Below, piece after piece: positions 42,381-50,771 of a DNA stretch of 64,000 bases. The position numbers and the translations under genes were made by a program. The stretch lies in NCBI RefSeq assembly GCF_018614035.1, contig NZ_JAGGPA010000067.1, positions 1 through 64,000 on the forward strand. Direction: 5' to 3'. The notes beneath the pieces were generated by a model. That model worked only from the letters and a program-made list of their open reading frames with translations. It made no database searches and was not told the DNA's origin. Numbering within the stretch: the first letter of the stretch is position 1; each line of letters opens with the position of its first letter. This DNA comes from Streptomyces sp. ISL-96 (GTDB lineage: Bacteria; Actinomycetota; Actinomycetes; Streptomycetales; Streptomycetaceae).

Positions 42381-42869
42381 TCAGAAGAAGTAGCCGTCGC
42401 CGCTCGCCGGCACCAACACCTCGTGCTCGTTGTTCCGAGGATTACGGTCCGTCGCACCGCCGTTCCACGCCGTACTGATCCGCACCACCACTTCGGACGG
42501 ATCCCCGGACGCCCGCAGATGGAACGCGAAGTCCCGGCCACTCCCGCCCACCCGCAACACACCCGTCCGGCACAGCGCCTCACGCTCCCCGCCCCAGAGA
42601 CAGTGCGGCGGCAACTCCCGCACACCCGCCAACGGCACCGAAAAACGCACCCGCACAGTCGCGTCCCTCACCCCCGAAGGCCCCTGGTTCCCGGTCTCCA
42701 GCCAGACCCCGAGCCGCCCCCCGTCCAGCGTGGCGTGCCCGCGATACACCACATCCGCCTCAGGGGCGATCCGAAAACCCCCCGCTCCCACCGCCATCAC
42801 CGCCACAGCGGCCCCCGCCACCACAACCCTGCACATCCGCAACCGCATGGGCATCCACATCGCAACCAT
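42381..42869 (-). CDS. Exported hypothetical protein
   Basis: A 162-aa protein with a basic start and hydrophobic core (MRLRMCRVVVAGAAVAVMAV) acting as signal peptide or anchor. The rest has beta-rich character with two Cys (HCLWGGEREALC). No family recognised. The start is uncertain (several in-frame Met codons between 42839 and 42869). Confidence 0.65.
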   Translation of the reverse strand: MVAMWMPMRLRMCRVVVAGAAVAVMAVGAGGFRIAPEADVVYRGHATLDGGRLGVWLETGNQGPSGVRDATVRVRFSVPLAGVRELPPHCLWGGEREALCRTGVLRVGGSGRDFAFHLRASGDPSEVVVRISTAWNGGATDRNPRNNEHEVLVPASGDGYFF

Positions 42870-42930
42870 GCCCAGAACATACCGATTTCCACCCCCCAGC
42901 CCGCCCCACACCCCATGACACGCTGAACAC

Positions 42931-43281
42931 ATGACCGTCGCCCGCTCCGCCGCCCTCTTCCTCCTCGCCGCCCTCCTCGAAATCGGCGGCGCCTGGCTCG
43001 TCTGGCAGGGCGTCCGCGGCGGAGCCCGCGACCAGGGCCGCGGCCTGCTCTGGACCGGCGCCGGCGTCATCGCCCTCGGCGCGTACGGCTTCGTGGCGAC
43101 ACTTCAGCCCCACGGCGAATTCGGCCGCGTCCTCGCCGCGTACGGCGGCGTCTTCGTCGCCGGCTCCATCGCCTGGGGCATGATCGCCGACGGCTACCGC
43201 CCCGACCGCTGGGACATCATCGGCGCTCTCGTCTGCCTCGCCGGGATGGCCCTGATCATGTACGCACCACGGGCTCGCTAG
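42931..43281 (+). CDS. YnfA-family membrane protein
   Basis: A 116-aa protein with four transmembrane helices and family residues such as LFLLAALLEIGGAWLVWQG, YGFVATLQPHGEFGRVLAAYGGVFV and PDRWDIIGALVCLAGMALIMYAP. YnfA-type proteins are linked to small-molecule efflux of the SMR superfamily. The ATG at 42931 is followed by MTVARSAALF. Together with the SDR gene, ten bases downstream, it may form an operon. Confidence 0.85.
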   Translation: MTVARSAALFLLAALLEIGGAWLVWQGVRGGARDQGRGLLWTGAGVIALGAYGFVATLQPHGEFGRVLAAYGGVFVAGSIAWGMIADGYRPDRWDIIGALVCLAGMALIMYAPRAR

Positions 43282-43290
43282 CCTGTCCCC

Positions 43291-44046
43291 ATGTCTACGC
43301 CTATCGCCGTCATCACCGGAGCGAGCAGCGGAATCGGCGCCGCCACCGCCCGCCAACTGGCCGCCGCCGGCTACCGCGTCGTCCTCACCGCCCGCCGCAA
43401 GGACCGCATCGAAGCACTGGAAGCCGAGCTCACCGCCGCCGGCCACCAAGCGACGGCGTACGCCCTGGACGTCACCGACCGCGAGGCCGTCGACGAGTTC
43501 GCCACCGCCTTCCGCACCCTCGCCGTCCTCGTCAACAACGCCGGCGGCGCACTCGGCGCCGACCCCGTCGCCACCAGCGACCCCGACGACTGGCGCCAGA
43601 TGTACGAGACCAACGTCATCGGCACCCTCAACCTCACCCAGGCCCTGCTCCCCGCCCTCACCGCCAGCGGCGACGGAACGGTGGTCGTCGTCTCCTCCAC
43701 CGCCGGCCACGGCACGTACGAGAACGGCGGCGGCTACGTAGCCGCCAAGCACGGCGCGCACGTCCTCGCCGAAACCCTCCGCCTGGAGATCGTCGGCACC
43801 CCGGTCCGCGTCATCGAGATCGCCCCCGGCATGGTCAAGACCGACGAATTCGCCACCACACGCTTCCGCGGCGACACCGAAAAAGCCGCCAAGGTCTACA
43901 CAGGCGTCGCCGAACCCCTCAGCGCCGACGACGTGGCCGAAACCATCACCTGGGCGGTCACCCGCCCCAGCCACGTCAACATCGACCTCCTGGTGGTCCG
44001 CCCGCGCGCCCAGGCCTCCAACACCAAGGTCCACCGCGAACTGTGA
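43291..44046 (+). CDS. SDR-family NADP-dependent oxidoreductase
   Basis: A 251-aa short-chain dehydrogenase with the dinucleotide-binding TGASSGIG (residues 9-16), NNAG at about 80-83 and the catalytic triad residues S (VVVSSTAGH) and YVAAK. The C-terminal part (WAVTRPSHVNIDLLVVRPRAQA) matches the YdfG/serine dehydrogenase-like group. Substrate unclear, perhaps serine or 3-hydroxy acids. Confidence 0.9.
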   Translation: MSTPIAVITGASSGIGAATARQLAAAGYRVVLTARRKDRIEALEAELTAAGHQATAYALDVTDREAVDEFATAFRTLAVLVNNAGGALGADPVATSDPDDWRQMYETNVIGTLNLTQALLPALTASGDGTVVVVSSTAGHGTYENGGGYVAAKHGAHVLAETLRLEIVGTPVRVIEIAPGMVKTDEFATTRFRGDTEKAAKVYTGVAEPLSADDVAETITWAVTRPSHVNIDLLVVRPRAQASNTKVHREL

Positions 44047-44191
44047 CGGACGACAGCAGACACCCAGGGTTACGCCGCCAAGCACCTCGGCGCAACCGAC
44101 GGCCCGCGCCGGGGAACGAACTCCCGACGCGGGCCGCCTGCGCGGCCGAAGCCGTCTCCAATCACCACCCACTACGGCTGGCTAGGGCCCA

Positions 44192-44872
44192 CTACGGCTG
44201 GCGGCCGCCCTGATCACGAGCCTCATCCGCCACGGTCTGTCCCGACTGACGTGCCTGCTCGCTCACCTGACCGGCCCGGTCACGCGCCTGCTCCTGCGTA
44301 GTACGCGCAGCCTCGGTGGCGGTCTCCTTGACCCCCTGAACCGCCTGCTGCGCCGCCTGAGTGGCATCCTCCTTCAGATGCTGCGCCGACTCGGCCGCCG
44401 CCTGCTTGACCGGTTCGATCGCCCCAGCGGCCCGGTCCGCCAACTGCGCGGCCGCCTGCTCCTCGGCCTGCGTACGCGGCAGCATCGAGCCGACCAGCAG
44501 CCCCGCCCCGAAGGCGATCACACCGGCCGCCAGCGGATTGCCCTCCGTCTGCCGCAGAGCCTCTTCAGGTGCCTTCTTCACTGCCTCGCCCGCCTGTCCA
44601 GCCGTCTGACGTACAGATTCGGCAGCCTGCCCGGCGCCTTCCTGCACCGACTGAGCAGCCTGCTGCGTACGGTCCTGAGCCCGGCCCGTGGTCTGCGAAG
44701 CCGTCCCCATGACGCGCCGCCGCACCCCGGAAACCGCACCCCGGACACGCCGGCTGCGGCGCCGGGCTATCCGGCGCGGACTCGTACGATCGGCCAGCAG
44801 CTCCACATCACCGGACAACTTCTCCCGCGTCGTCTCGATGTCAGCCCTTATTTGGTCGGGTGACGTGCCCAT
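44192..44872 (-). CDS. DUF3618 protein with amphipathic repeats
   Basis: A 226-aa protein. Residues 1-45 match DUF3618 (DQIRADIETTREKLSGDVELLADRTSPRRIARR). The rest alternates hydrophobic turns and Ala/Gln/Thr-rich helices (AAQSVQEGAGQ, AGQAGEAVKK), with a short membrane segment GVIAFGAGLLVGSML. Starts 25 bp inside the end of the upstream holin-X gene on the same strand. Likely part of an envelope-stress operon. Confidence 0.82.
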   Translation of the reverse strand: MGTSPDQIRADIETTREKLSGDVELLADRTSPRRIARRRSRRVRGAVSGVRRRVMGTASQTTGRAQDRTQQAAQSVQEGAGQAAESVRQTAGQAGEAVKKAPEEALRQTEGNPLAAGVIAFGAGLLVGSMLPRTQAEEQAAAQLADRAAGAIEPVKQAAAESAQHLKEDATQAAQQAVQGVKETATEAARTTQEQARDRAGQVSEQARQSGQTVADEARDQGGRQP

Positions 44873-45270
44873 TGCGCGTCCTCCTTAAGTGTCTGCACGG
44901 TACGTTCCGGCTTCGGCGACACACTGCGCATCCGGGAACGGCCCATCACGAACAGGACGGCGCCCACCACCGCCCACACCCCCGTGACGATCAGCGCGGC
45001 CCAGCCGGCGTCCATCACGTTCGCCAGCCCGAACACGGCCGCCAGCGAAGCGAAGAGCGCCACCATGTACCCGGCGAACCCCGCCCCACCGAACATCCCC
45101 GCGGCCTTGCCCGCCTTGGTGGCCTCCTCCCGGATCTCGAGCTTGGCCAGCTCCATCTCCTGCCGGAAGAGCAGCTGCACATCAGAAGTGACCTCCGACA
45201 GCAGCTCACCCACCGGCCTGTCCTGCGCCCGCCCGGAAGGGGCCTGCCGCGTATGCGTCGACATCGCCAT
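44848..45270 (-). CDS. Phage holin-X-like (DUF1469) membrane protein
   Basis: A 140-aa protein with two transmembrane helices (FAGYMVALFASLAAVFGLANV and WAALIVTGVWAVVGAVLFVMG) and a charged coil EMELAKLEIREEATKAGK before them. This is the actinobacterial holin-X (PF07332) architecture. The name comes from the family; no lysis role is implied. Start ATG at 45270. Overlaps the DUF3618 gene and follows the amphipathic-repeat gene by three bases. Confidence 0.85.
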   Translation of the reverse strand: MAMSTHTRQAPSGRAQDRPVGELLSEVTSDVQLLFRQEMELAKLEIREEATKAGKAAGMFGGAGFAGYMVALFASLAAVFGLANVMDAGWAALIVTGVWAVVGAVLFVMGRSRMRSVSPKPERTVQTLKEDAQWARHPTK

Positions 45271-45273
45271 CAC

Positions 45274-45921
45274 TCACACCTCCGGTGCACCAGGCAGCCC
45301 CGCCCATCCGGGAGCCTGAGCCACACTGCTGTCGGTCTCGGGCGGCGGCGGAGCCTGCACCGGCGGATCCTGCGGGAACTGAGCAGCCCTGTCGGCCCTG
45401 CGGCCTCCATCGCCACCCGCGCCCGCCTGCGCCTTTCCGGCCTTGGCCATCCGGCCGACGGCCAGTCCGGCCAGCGCCGCGCCACCCAGGAACGCCCCGG
45501 GCCGCCGCCGCGCGAACCCCTTCACGTCGTCCACCACACCACCCAGACCGTTCCTGTCCAGGTAGTCGGCCGCCCGGTGACCACCGTCGGCCGCCTGCGC
45601 CACGAGGCTGCGCACCGGGGAATCGCCGGACGCGTTCTGGGCCATCCCGTCGAGGTCGTCCGCCCACTTCCGCAGCGTGCCCGCCGCGCGCTCGGCCTGG
45701 CCCTGCACCTCATCGCTCACGCGTCCCCGCAGGTCACGCGCCGCCGTACCGGCCTGCTGCCGAGCCTCACCGGTGACGGCCTTGGCCTGCTGCGCAACCG
45801 TGCCGGCAACCTCACCGGCAGCCTGCTTCGCCTGACCGGCTGTGACCGACGCCTCTTCTTTCGCTGTCTGCCCGGCCTGCTGGACACGCCCGGCACCGCC
45901 ATTCGCGGACACACCACTCAT
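45274..45921 (-). CDS. Hypothetical repeat-rich protein
   Basis: A 215-aa protein with Ala/Gln/Thr-rich helical repeats at residues 12-60 (AGQTAKEEASVTAGQAKQAAG), then a region DYLDRNGLGGVVDDVKGFARRRP and a membrane or hydrophobic stretch GAFLGGAALAGLAVGRM. It resembles LEA-like or apolipophorin-like stress proteins. First gene of the three-gene minus-strand operon. Confidence 0.75.
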   Translation of the reverse strand: MSGVSANGGAGRVQQAGQTAKEEASVTAGQAKQAAGEVAGTVAQQAKAVTGEARQQAGTAARDLRGRVSDEVQGQAERAAGTLRKWADDLDGMAQNASGDSPVRSLVAQAADGGHRAADYLDRNGLGGVVDDVKGFARRRPGAFLGGAALAGLAVGRMAKAGKAQAGAGGDGGRRADRAAQFPQDPPVQAPPPPETDSSVAQAPGWAGLPGAPEV

Positions 45922-46120
45922 GGATTCCACCTTCTCCGGGGACGCGCGAACCCTGACCACTACGCCGAGACCTCACGCACACCCCGTGTCTCTCGTGCTG
46001 GCTGGGACACCTTCCGGGTAACCCCCCACAAGCACCCGAAACGATGGAAATCCTCATTCAAAATCCACCGCGACATCCACCGCGCCTACGCGGGACCTCC
46101 CGGCCACGCCTGCACGCGCC

Positions 46121-46151
46121 GAAGGCCCCGGCAACCACAACCGGGGCCTTC
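46121..46151 (-). terminator. Terminator after rtcB
   Basis: 11-bp perfect stem GAAGGCCCCGG / CCGGGGCCTTC with a 9-nt loop, about 22 bp past the rtcB stop. Confidence 0.85.
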
Positions 46152-46173
46152 CGCTCTCCGCGCTCAGGGCGCC

Positions 46174-47367
46174 TCAGCCCTTGACGCAGATGACCTGCTT
46201 CAGCTTCGCGACGACCTCCACGAGGTCCCGCTGCTGATCGATGACCTGCTCGATCGGCTTGTACGCCGCCGGGATCTCATCCACGACACCGGAGTCCTTA
46301 CGGCACTCCACGCCCCGCGTCTGCTCCTCCAGGTCCCGAGCCGAAAAACGCCGCTTCGCCGCATTGCGGCTCATCCGCCGGCCCGCGCCGTGCGAGGCCG
46401 AGTTGAACGACTTCTCGTTCCCCAGCCCCTTCACGATGTACGAGCCCGTGCCCATCGATCCCGGGATGATCCCGAAGTCGCCGGAGCCCGCCCGGATCGC
46501 GCCCTTGCGGGTGACCAGCAGGTCCATGCCGTCGTAGCGCTCTTCGCTGACGTAATTGTGGTGACAGGAAATGACCGGCTCGAAGGTCACCTTGGCCTTC
46601 TTGAACTCCCGTCGGACCACGTCCTGGTAGAGCCCCATCATGATCGCGCGGTTGTACTTCGCGTACTCCTGAGCCCAGAAGAGATCGTTCCGGTACGCCG
46701 CCATCTGCGGGGTCTCCGAGATGAAGACCGCCAGGTCACGGTCGATCAGACCCTGGTTGTGGGGAAGCTTCTGCGCCTGCCCGATGTGGTACTCGGCCAG
46801 CTCCTTGCCGATGTTCCGCGAGCCGGAGTGCAGCATCAACCAAACAGAATCGGTCGAATCAATACAAAACTCGACGAAGTGGTTGCCGCTTCCGAGTGTT
46901 CCCATCTGCTTCGTGGCCCGCTCCTGACGGAATTTGACCGCATCGGCGACCCCCTCGAACCGCCCCCAGAAGTCGTCCCACCCCGCCATCGGGAACCCGT
47001 GCAGCCGACCCGGGTCGACCGGGCTGTCGTGCATCCCCCGGCCGACCGGGATCACCTGCTCGATCTTCGACCGGAGGCGCGAAAGATCACCCGGAAGGTC
47101 GTTCGCCGTGAGTGATGTTTTTACCGCCGACATGCCGCAGCCGATGTCGACCCCGACCGCCGCCGGGCACACCGCGCCGTGCATCGCGATCACCGAGCCG
47201 ACGGTGGCGCCCTTGCCGTAGTGGACGTCCGGCATGACGGCGAGGCCTTTGATCCAGGGCAAGGTGGCGACGTTCTGGAGCTGCTGCATCGCGCCGCCCT
47301 CGACCGTTGCCGGATCGGCCCACATCCGGATCGGAACCTTCGCGCCCGGTACCTCTACGTACGACAT
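46174..47367 (-). CDS. rtcB: RtcB-family RNA ligase
   Basis: A 397-aa 3'-phosphate/5'-OH RNA ligase. Mn2+-binding residues are in VGVDIGCGM (D, C), HHNYVS (H) and other conserved His; the GMP-linked His is in SHGAGRRMSR. The ATG at 47367 (MSYVEVPGAKVPIRMW) is chosen because upstream in-frame sequence is noncoding in character. It is divergent from the first DUF3558 lipoprotein gene. In Streptomyces this may repair RNAs cut by toxins or stress RNases. No archease gene is adjacent. Confidence 0.93.
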   Translation of the reverse strand: MSYVEVPGAKVPIRMWADPATVEGGAMQQLQNVATLPWIKGLAVMPDVHYGKGATVGSVIAMHGAVCPAAVGVDIGCGMSAVKTSLTANDLPGDLSRLRSKIEQVIPVGRGMHDSPVDPGRLHGFPMAGWDDFWGRFEGVADAVKFRQERATKQMGTLGSGNHFVEFCIDSTDSVWLMLHSGSRNIGKELAEYHIGQAQKLPHNQGLIDRDLAVFISETPQMAAYRNDLFWAQEYAKYNRAIMMGLYQDVVRREFKKAKVTFEPVISCHHNYVSEERYDGMDLLVTRKGAIRAGSGDFGIIPGSMGTGSYIVKGLGNEKSFNSASHGAGRRMSRNAAKRRFSARDLEEQTRGVECRKDSGVVDEIPAAYKPIEQVIDQQRDLVEVVAKLKQVICVKG

Positions 47368-47528
47368 AACTCCTCTATTCCCCCGAAATGCAGATAACGC
47401 AAAACTGGCGCCAAGTACCGCGAAAGAGACAGCGGACCGGCGTTGTGGCCAGCGCGTGCGATACACATTGTGTCCACCGGCCGCTATCGCGCGGCAACCG
47501 CATTTCCGATCGAAGGGAGCCTGGGACC

Positions 47529-48461
47529 GTGCAGCGAAAGGCGTTCGTACCCGGCGTCGCGCTCCTCGCGGCGCTTGCCGCCGGCTGCACCGGCGGCTCC
47601 GGCACCGAGGACTCCGCCGCCGACGCCAAGACGGGCGAGGCCAACACGTCCGTCGCCGCCCCCGGCAAGTACCGCACGCTCCGTGAGCCCTGCGGCTCCG
47701 TCGACCGCGGCATGCTCCGCGACCTCCTGCCGGGCGTCGCCACGCTCCCCGAGGAACAGCAGGAGAAGGCGTACGACGGCACCGCCGCCGTGACGTACGA
47801 CACGGACCGGCGCGTCGGCTGCCGCTGGAAGGTGGACTCCCAGGGCGCCTCGCACGACCTCAAGGTCGACTTCGAGCGGGTGGTGTCGTACGACTCCGAC
47901 GTGAGCGACGACGACCGCGCGAAGGACGTGTACGGGAAGCAGGAGATCGCGGCGGACCTCCCGACCCCCACCCGTAGCCCGGAGGAGGGCGAGGGCGGCG
48001 CGGAGGAAGACGGCGAGGGCAGCGCGTCCCCGGGCAGCAGCGACTCCCCCGCGCCCCGCGCTTCCAAGGCCGGGGATGAAGGTGGCGAAGGTAGCGAAGG
48101 CGGCGAAGGCGAGTCCGCCGCCCTGACGCCCGACAGTACGACCAGCGCAGGCACCAGCTCCGACACCGCGACCGGCGCTAGCGGCAACACCGGCGCACAG
48201 GCCCCCGAGGCCCCCCAGGGCCTCGAACCCCGTACCCTCGCCGGTCTCGGCGAGGCCGCCTTCCTGGACGACGCCCTGATCCGTTCCGGCTCGACCACCC
48301 AGCGTCGTACCGTCACCGTGGTGTTCCGTACCTCGAACGTCATCGTGTCCGTCCAGTACAGCGAGCACCCCGCCCTGACCGCAGATGTCCCCGACAGCAA
48401 GGAACTGCAGGAGAAGACGCAGGCCCTGGCCCGCAGGCTCGCCGAGCAGTTCAGCGAATGA
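47529..48461 (+). CDS. DUF3558 lipoprotein, long form
   Basis: A 310-aa exported lipoprotein (lipobox near LAAGC). The DUF3558 core surrounds EPCGSVDRGMLRDLLPG and VGCRWKVDS. It is interrupted by an acidic low-complexity insert of about 70 residues (EEGEGGAEEDGEG and GDEGGEGSEGGEGES). The GTG at 47529 has AAGGGAG 8 bases upstream. The next gene is a second DUF3558 copy, so it is probably a duplication. Confidence 0.82.
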   Translation: MQRKAFVPGVALLAALAAGCTGGSGTEDSAADAKTGEANTSVAAPGKYRTLREPCGSVDRGMLRDLLPGVATLPEEQQEKAYDGTAAVTYDTDRRVGCRWKVDSQGASHDLKVDFERVVSYDSDVSDDDRAKDVYGKQEIAADLPTPTRSPEEGEGGAEEDGEGSASPGSSDSPAPRASKAGDEGGEGSEGGEGESAALTPDSTTSAGTSSDTATGASGNTGAQAPEAPQGLEPRTLAGLGEAAFLDDALIRSGSTTQRRTVTVVFRTSNVIVSVQYSEHPALTADVPDSKELQEKTQALARRLAEQFSE

Positions 48462-48487
48462 GTGTCAGCCCCATGAGTGAAGGAACC

Positions 48488-49204
48488 ATGCACCAGCACC
48501 GATCAGCCCCGCGACTCTCTCGCATACTCGCCTGCGCAGCCGTCCCGGTGATGCTCGTCGCCGCCGGCTGCTCCTCGGACTCCGGAGGCGACAAGGACGC
48601 GTCCCCGTCCGCCGCCGCCTCTCCGTCGGTGTCGGCGAAGCCGACCGTGAAGCCGGCGGTGTTCTCGAAGCTGCCCGAGCCGTGCAAGTCGATCAAGCAG
48701 AAGACGGTCGATTCGCTGGTGCCGGGGGCGAAGGACAAGTCCGGTACCGCCGACAAGTCGAACGACGTGTCCGCGCGCGGCGGCTGTTCCTGGAACGGCC
48801 TGGACAGCAAGGGCATCGACGGCTCGCAGTACCGCTGGCTGTCCGTCTCGTACATGCGGTACGACTCCGACCAGACCCGCGGCGCCGGCGACAAGCTCGC
48901 CGAGGAGTACTTCGCGAAGCAGGTCGAGGCCGCGAAGGCGACGGACGGCGCGAAGAAGGTCGAGGCCGAGCCCACCGCCGGTGTCGGTGACCAGGCGACG
49001 ACGGTCGCGTACGACCTGCGCAAGACGGACGCGGACTTCAAGTACGCAACGGTCGTGACACGTACGGAGAACGTCGTCGCCACCGTCGTCTACAACGGCG
49101 CCGGCTACCAGGGCGCCAAGTCCCCGAAGGGCGCCGACCTGCTGAAGGACGCTCAGCAGGCGGCCAAGGAAGCGGTGGCCTCGGTCACGGCGGCCAACAA
49201 GTAG
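48488..49204 (+). CDS. DUF3558 lipoprotein, short form
   Basis: A 238-aa lipoprotein whose signal ends VMLVAAGC. The core EPCKSIKQKTVDSLVPG and GCSWNGLDS parallels the upstream gene, without the acidic insert. ATG 48488 follows GAAGGA; the ATG at 48458, which overlaps the previous stop, would add ten residues of no clear purpose. Function unknown. Confidence 0.82.
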   Translation: MHQHRSAPRLSRILACAAVPVMLVAAGCSSDSGGDKDASPSAAASPSVSAKPTVKPAVFSKLPEPCKSIKQKTVDSLVPGAKDKSGTADKSNDVSARGGCSWNGLDSKGIDGSQYRWLSVSYMRYDSDQTRGAGDKLAEEYFAKQVEAAKATDGAKKVEAEPTAGVGDQATTVAYDLRKTDADFKYATVVTRTENVVATVVYNGAGYQGAKSPKGADLLKDAQQAAKEAVASVTAANK

Positions 49205-49250
49205 CCTCTGGCGGCAACCCGTACATACCACCCCATCCCCGACGCGTACC

Positions 49251-49283
49251 GGAGCCCGGTCTTCCCCTTGAGGGCCGGGCTCC
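49251..49283 (+). terminator. Terminator after DUF3558 pair
   Basis: 9-bp stem GGAGCCCGG / CCGGGCTCC with a 15-nt loop, 47 bp past the second DUF3558 stop. Confidence 0.75.
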
Positions 49284-49364
49284 GCCCCTACCCGCGCAAC
49301 AGGACCCGCACACATGTGCCAGGCTGACCCCCGCCAAGTCCGTCGTAACGGGAGGGGATCGCGG

Positions 49365-50696
49365 GTGGCCGCGATGCAGTTGACACGTACGCACCGCATA
49401 TTGATCGGTGTTGTCGTCGCGGGAGCGGTGGTCATCGCCGCGATCGGTTTCGCCGGCTCGTACGCCGCCGTGCGCGAGCTCGCGGAGGAGAAGGGCTTCG
49501 GCGACTTCTCCCTCGTATTCCCCATCGGCATCGACGCGGGTATCTGCGTCCTGCTGGCCCTGGACCTCCTCCTGACCTGGATGCGGATCCCGTTCCCCCT
49601 TCTGCGCCAGACGGCGTGGCTGCTGACGGCCGCGACGATCGCCTTCAACGGCGCGGCGTCGTGGCCGGATCCGCTGGGTGTCGGCATGCACGCCGTCATC
49701 CCGATCCTGTTCGTCGTCTCGGTCGAGGCGGCGCGGCACGCGGTCGGCCGGATCGCCGACATCACGGCCGACAAGCACATGGAGGGCGTACGCCTCACTC
49801 GCTGGCTGCTGTCCCCGCTGCCGACGTTCAAGCTGTGGCGGCGCATGAAGCTGTGGGAACTCCGCTCGTACGAGCAGGTCATCAAGCTCGAGCAGGACCG
49901 CCTGATCTACCAGGCGCGTCTCCAGGCACGCTTCGGGCGTGGCTGGCGCCGCAAGGCGCCGGTCGAGTCGCTGATGCCGCTGCGTCTGGCTAAGTACGGC
50001 GTTCCGCTCGCCCAGACCGGCCCCGCGGGCCTGGCGGCGGCCGGCATCGAGCCGGTGCTGCTGCCGCCGGCGCCGGAGGTCGAGGCGCAGCCGCAGGAAC
50101 CCCGGACGCTGGTGTCGCAGCCCGTGCGGGAACTCGACGGCCAGGAGCGCGCCGAGCACAGGCGCGGACAGCCGCACCCCGACGAGGAGTGGCCGCAGGA
50201 AGCCCCGGACGACATGGACGACGAGCCCGTCGCGGAGGAGGCGGAGGGCCCCGGCTCGCATTCGAGCCCGTGGTTCGCCGCGCCGCAGGTGCCGCAGGGC
50301 GCCGCGTACGACAACGCCTACGAACCGGCCTACGAAGCCGCCTACGACCCGGCGACGTACGCCGAGGCCCCCGGCCCCGCACAGCCCACCCCCGTGATGG
50401 TCCCCGCGGGCCCCGGCCGCACGCGCCCCCTGGGCGGCATCCCGGGCCCGCGCCACGAGCAGGACCCCGCCGCATACGTGGAGCAGTACGAGGAGGAGTA
50501 CGAGCCCGAGGAGCGGTACTACGACGCCTTCCGGAAGTACGTCGGCGACTACGGCACGGTCCCGTCAGCCGGCGCGTTCGGCTCGTACATCCAGGACCTC
50601 GGCACCCAGCCGCCGCCCCTCAACGAACTGTCCGACTACGCCAAGCGCTTCGAGATCCGCTACCAGCAGGAACTGGACGCCGAACACATCGCCTGA
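49365..50696 (+). CDS. DUF2637 membrane protein
   Basis: A 443-aa protein. The N-terminal half has about four transmembrane helices (ILIGVVVAGAVVIAAIGFAG, SLVFPIGIDAGICVLLALDLLLTW, LLTAATIAFNGA and AVIPILFVVSVEA), as in DUF2637. The C-terminal half is Pro/Ala/Glu-rich and Tyr-repeated (YDNAYEPAYEAAYDPA) and ends in a folded acidic-aromatic segment (DAFRKYVGDYGTVPSAGAFGS). The GTG at 49365 has GGAGGG 8 bases upstream. The family includes plasmid-spread (Spd) proteins, but no transfer genes are nearby. Confidence 0.82.
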   Translation: MAAMQLTRTHRILIGVVVAGAVVIAAIGFAGSYAAVRELAEEKGFGDFSLVFPIGIDAGICVLLALDLLLTWMRIPFPLLRQTAWLLTAATIAFNGAASWPDPLGVGMHAVIPILFVVSVEAARHAVGRIADITADKHMEGVRLTRWLLSPLPTFKLWRRMKLWELRSYEQVIKLEQDRLIYQARLQARFGRGWRRKAPVESLMPLRLAKYGVPLAQTGPAGLAAAGIEPVLLPPAPEVEAQPQEPRTLVSQPVRELDGQERAEHRRGQPHPDEEWPQEAPDDMDDEPVAEEAEGPGSHSSPWFAAPQVPQGAAYDNAYEPAYEAAYDPATYAEAPGPAQPTPVMVPAGPGRTRPLGGIPGPRHEQDPAAYVEQYEEEYEPEERYYDAFRKYVGDYGTVPSAGAFGSYIQDLGTQPPPLNELSDYAKRFEIRYQQELDAEHIA

Positions 50697-50700
50697 GAAA

Positions 50701-50736
50701 GGGCCGCCACCCCCGGAAACCCAGGAGTGGCGGCCC
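50701..50736. terminator. Convergent terminator
   Basis: 10-bp stem GGGCCGCCAC / GTGGCGGCCC with a 16-nt loop, between the convergent DUF2637 and lysS genes. Confidence 0.8.
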
Positions 50737-50771
50737 TCACCGCAAGCAGCAGCCGGCAGGCAGCAGCAGAG

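Noticed and set aside
44848..45270. Holin-X gene as a prophage marker
   Set aside because: The family is chromosomal in many actinobacteria and no phage structural, lysis or integrase genes are present.
49365..50696. DUF2637 gene as evidence of an integrated plasmid
   Set aside because: DUF2637 includes plasmid spread proteins, but no replication, transfer or integrase genes are nearby, so a chromosomal role is as likely.
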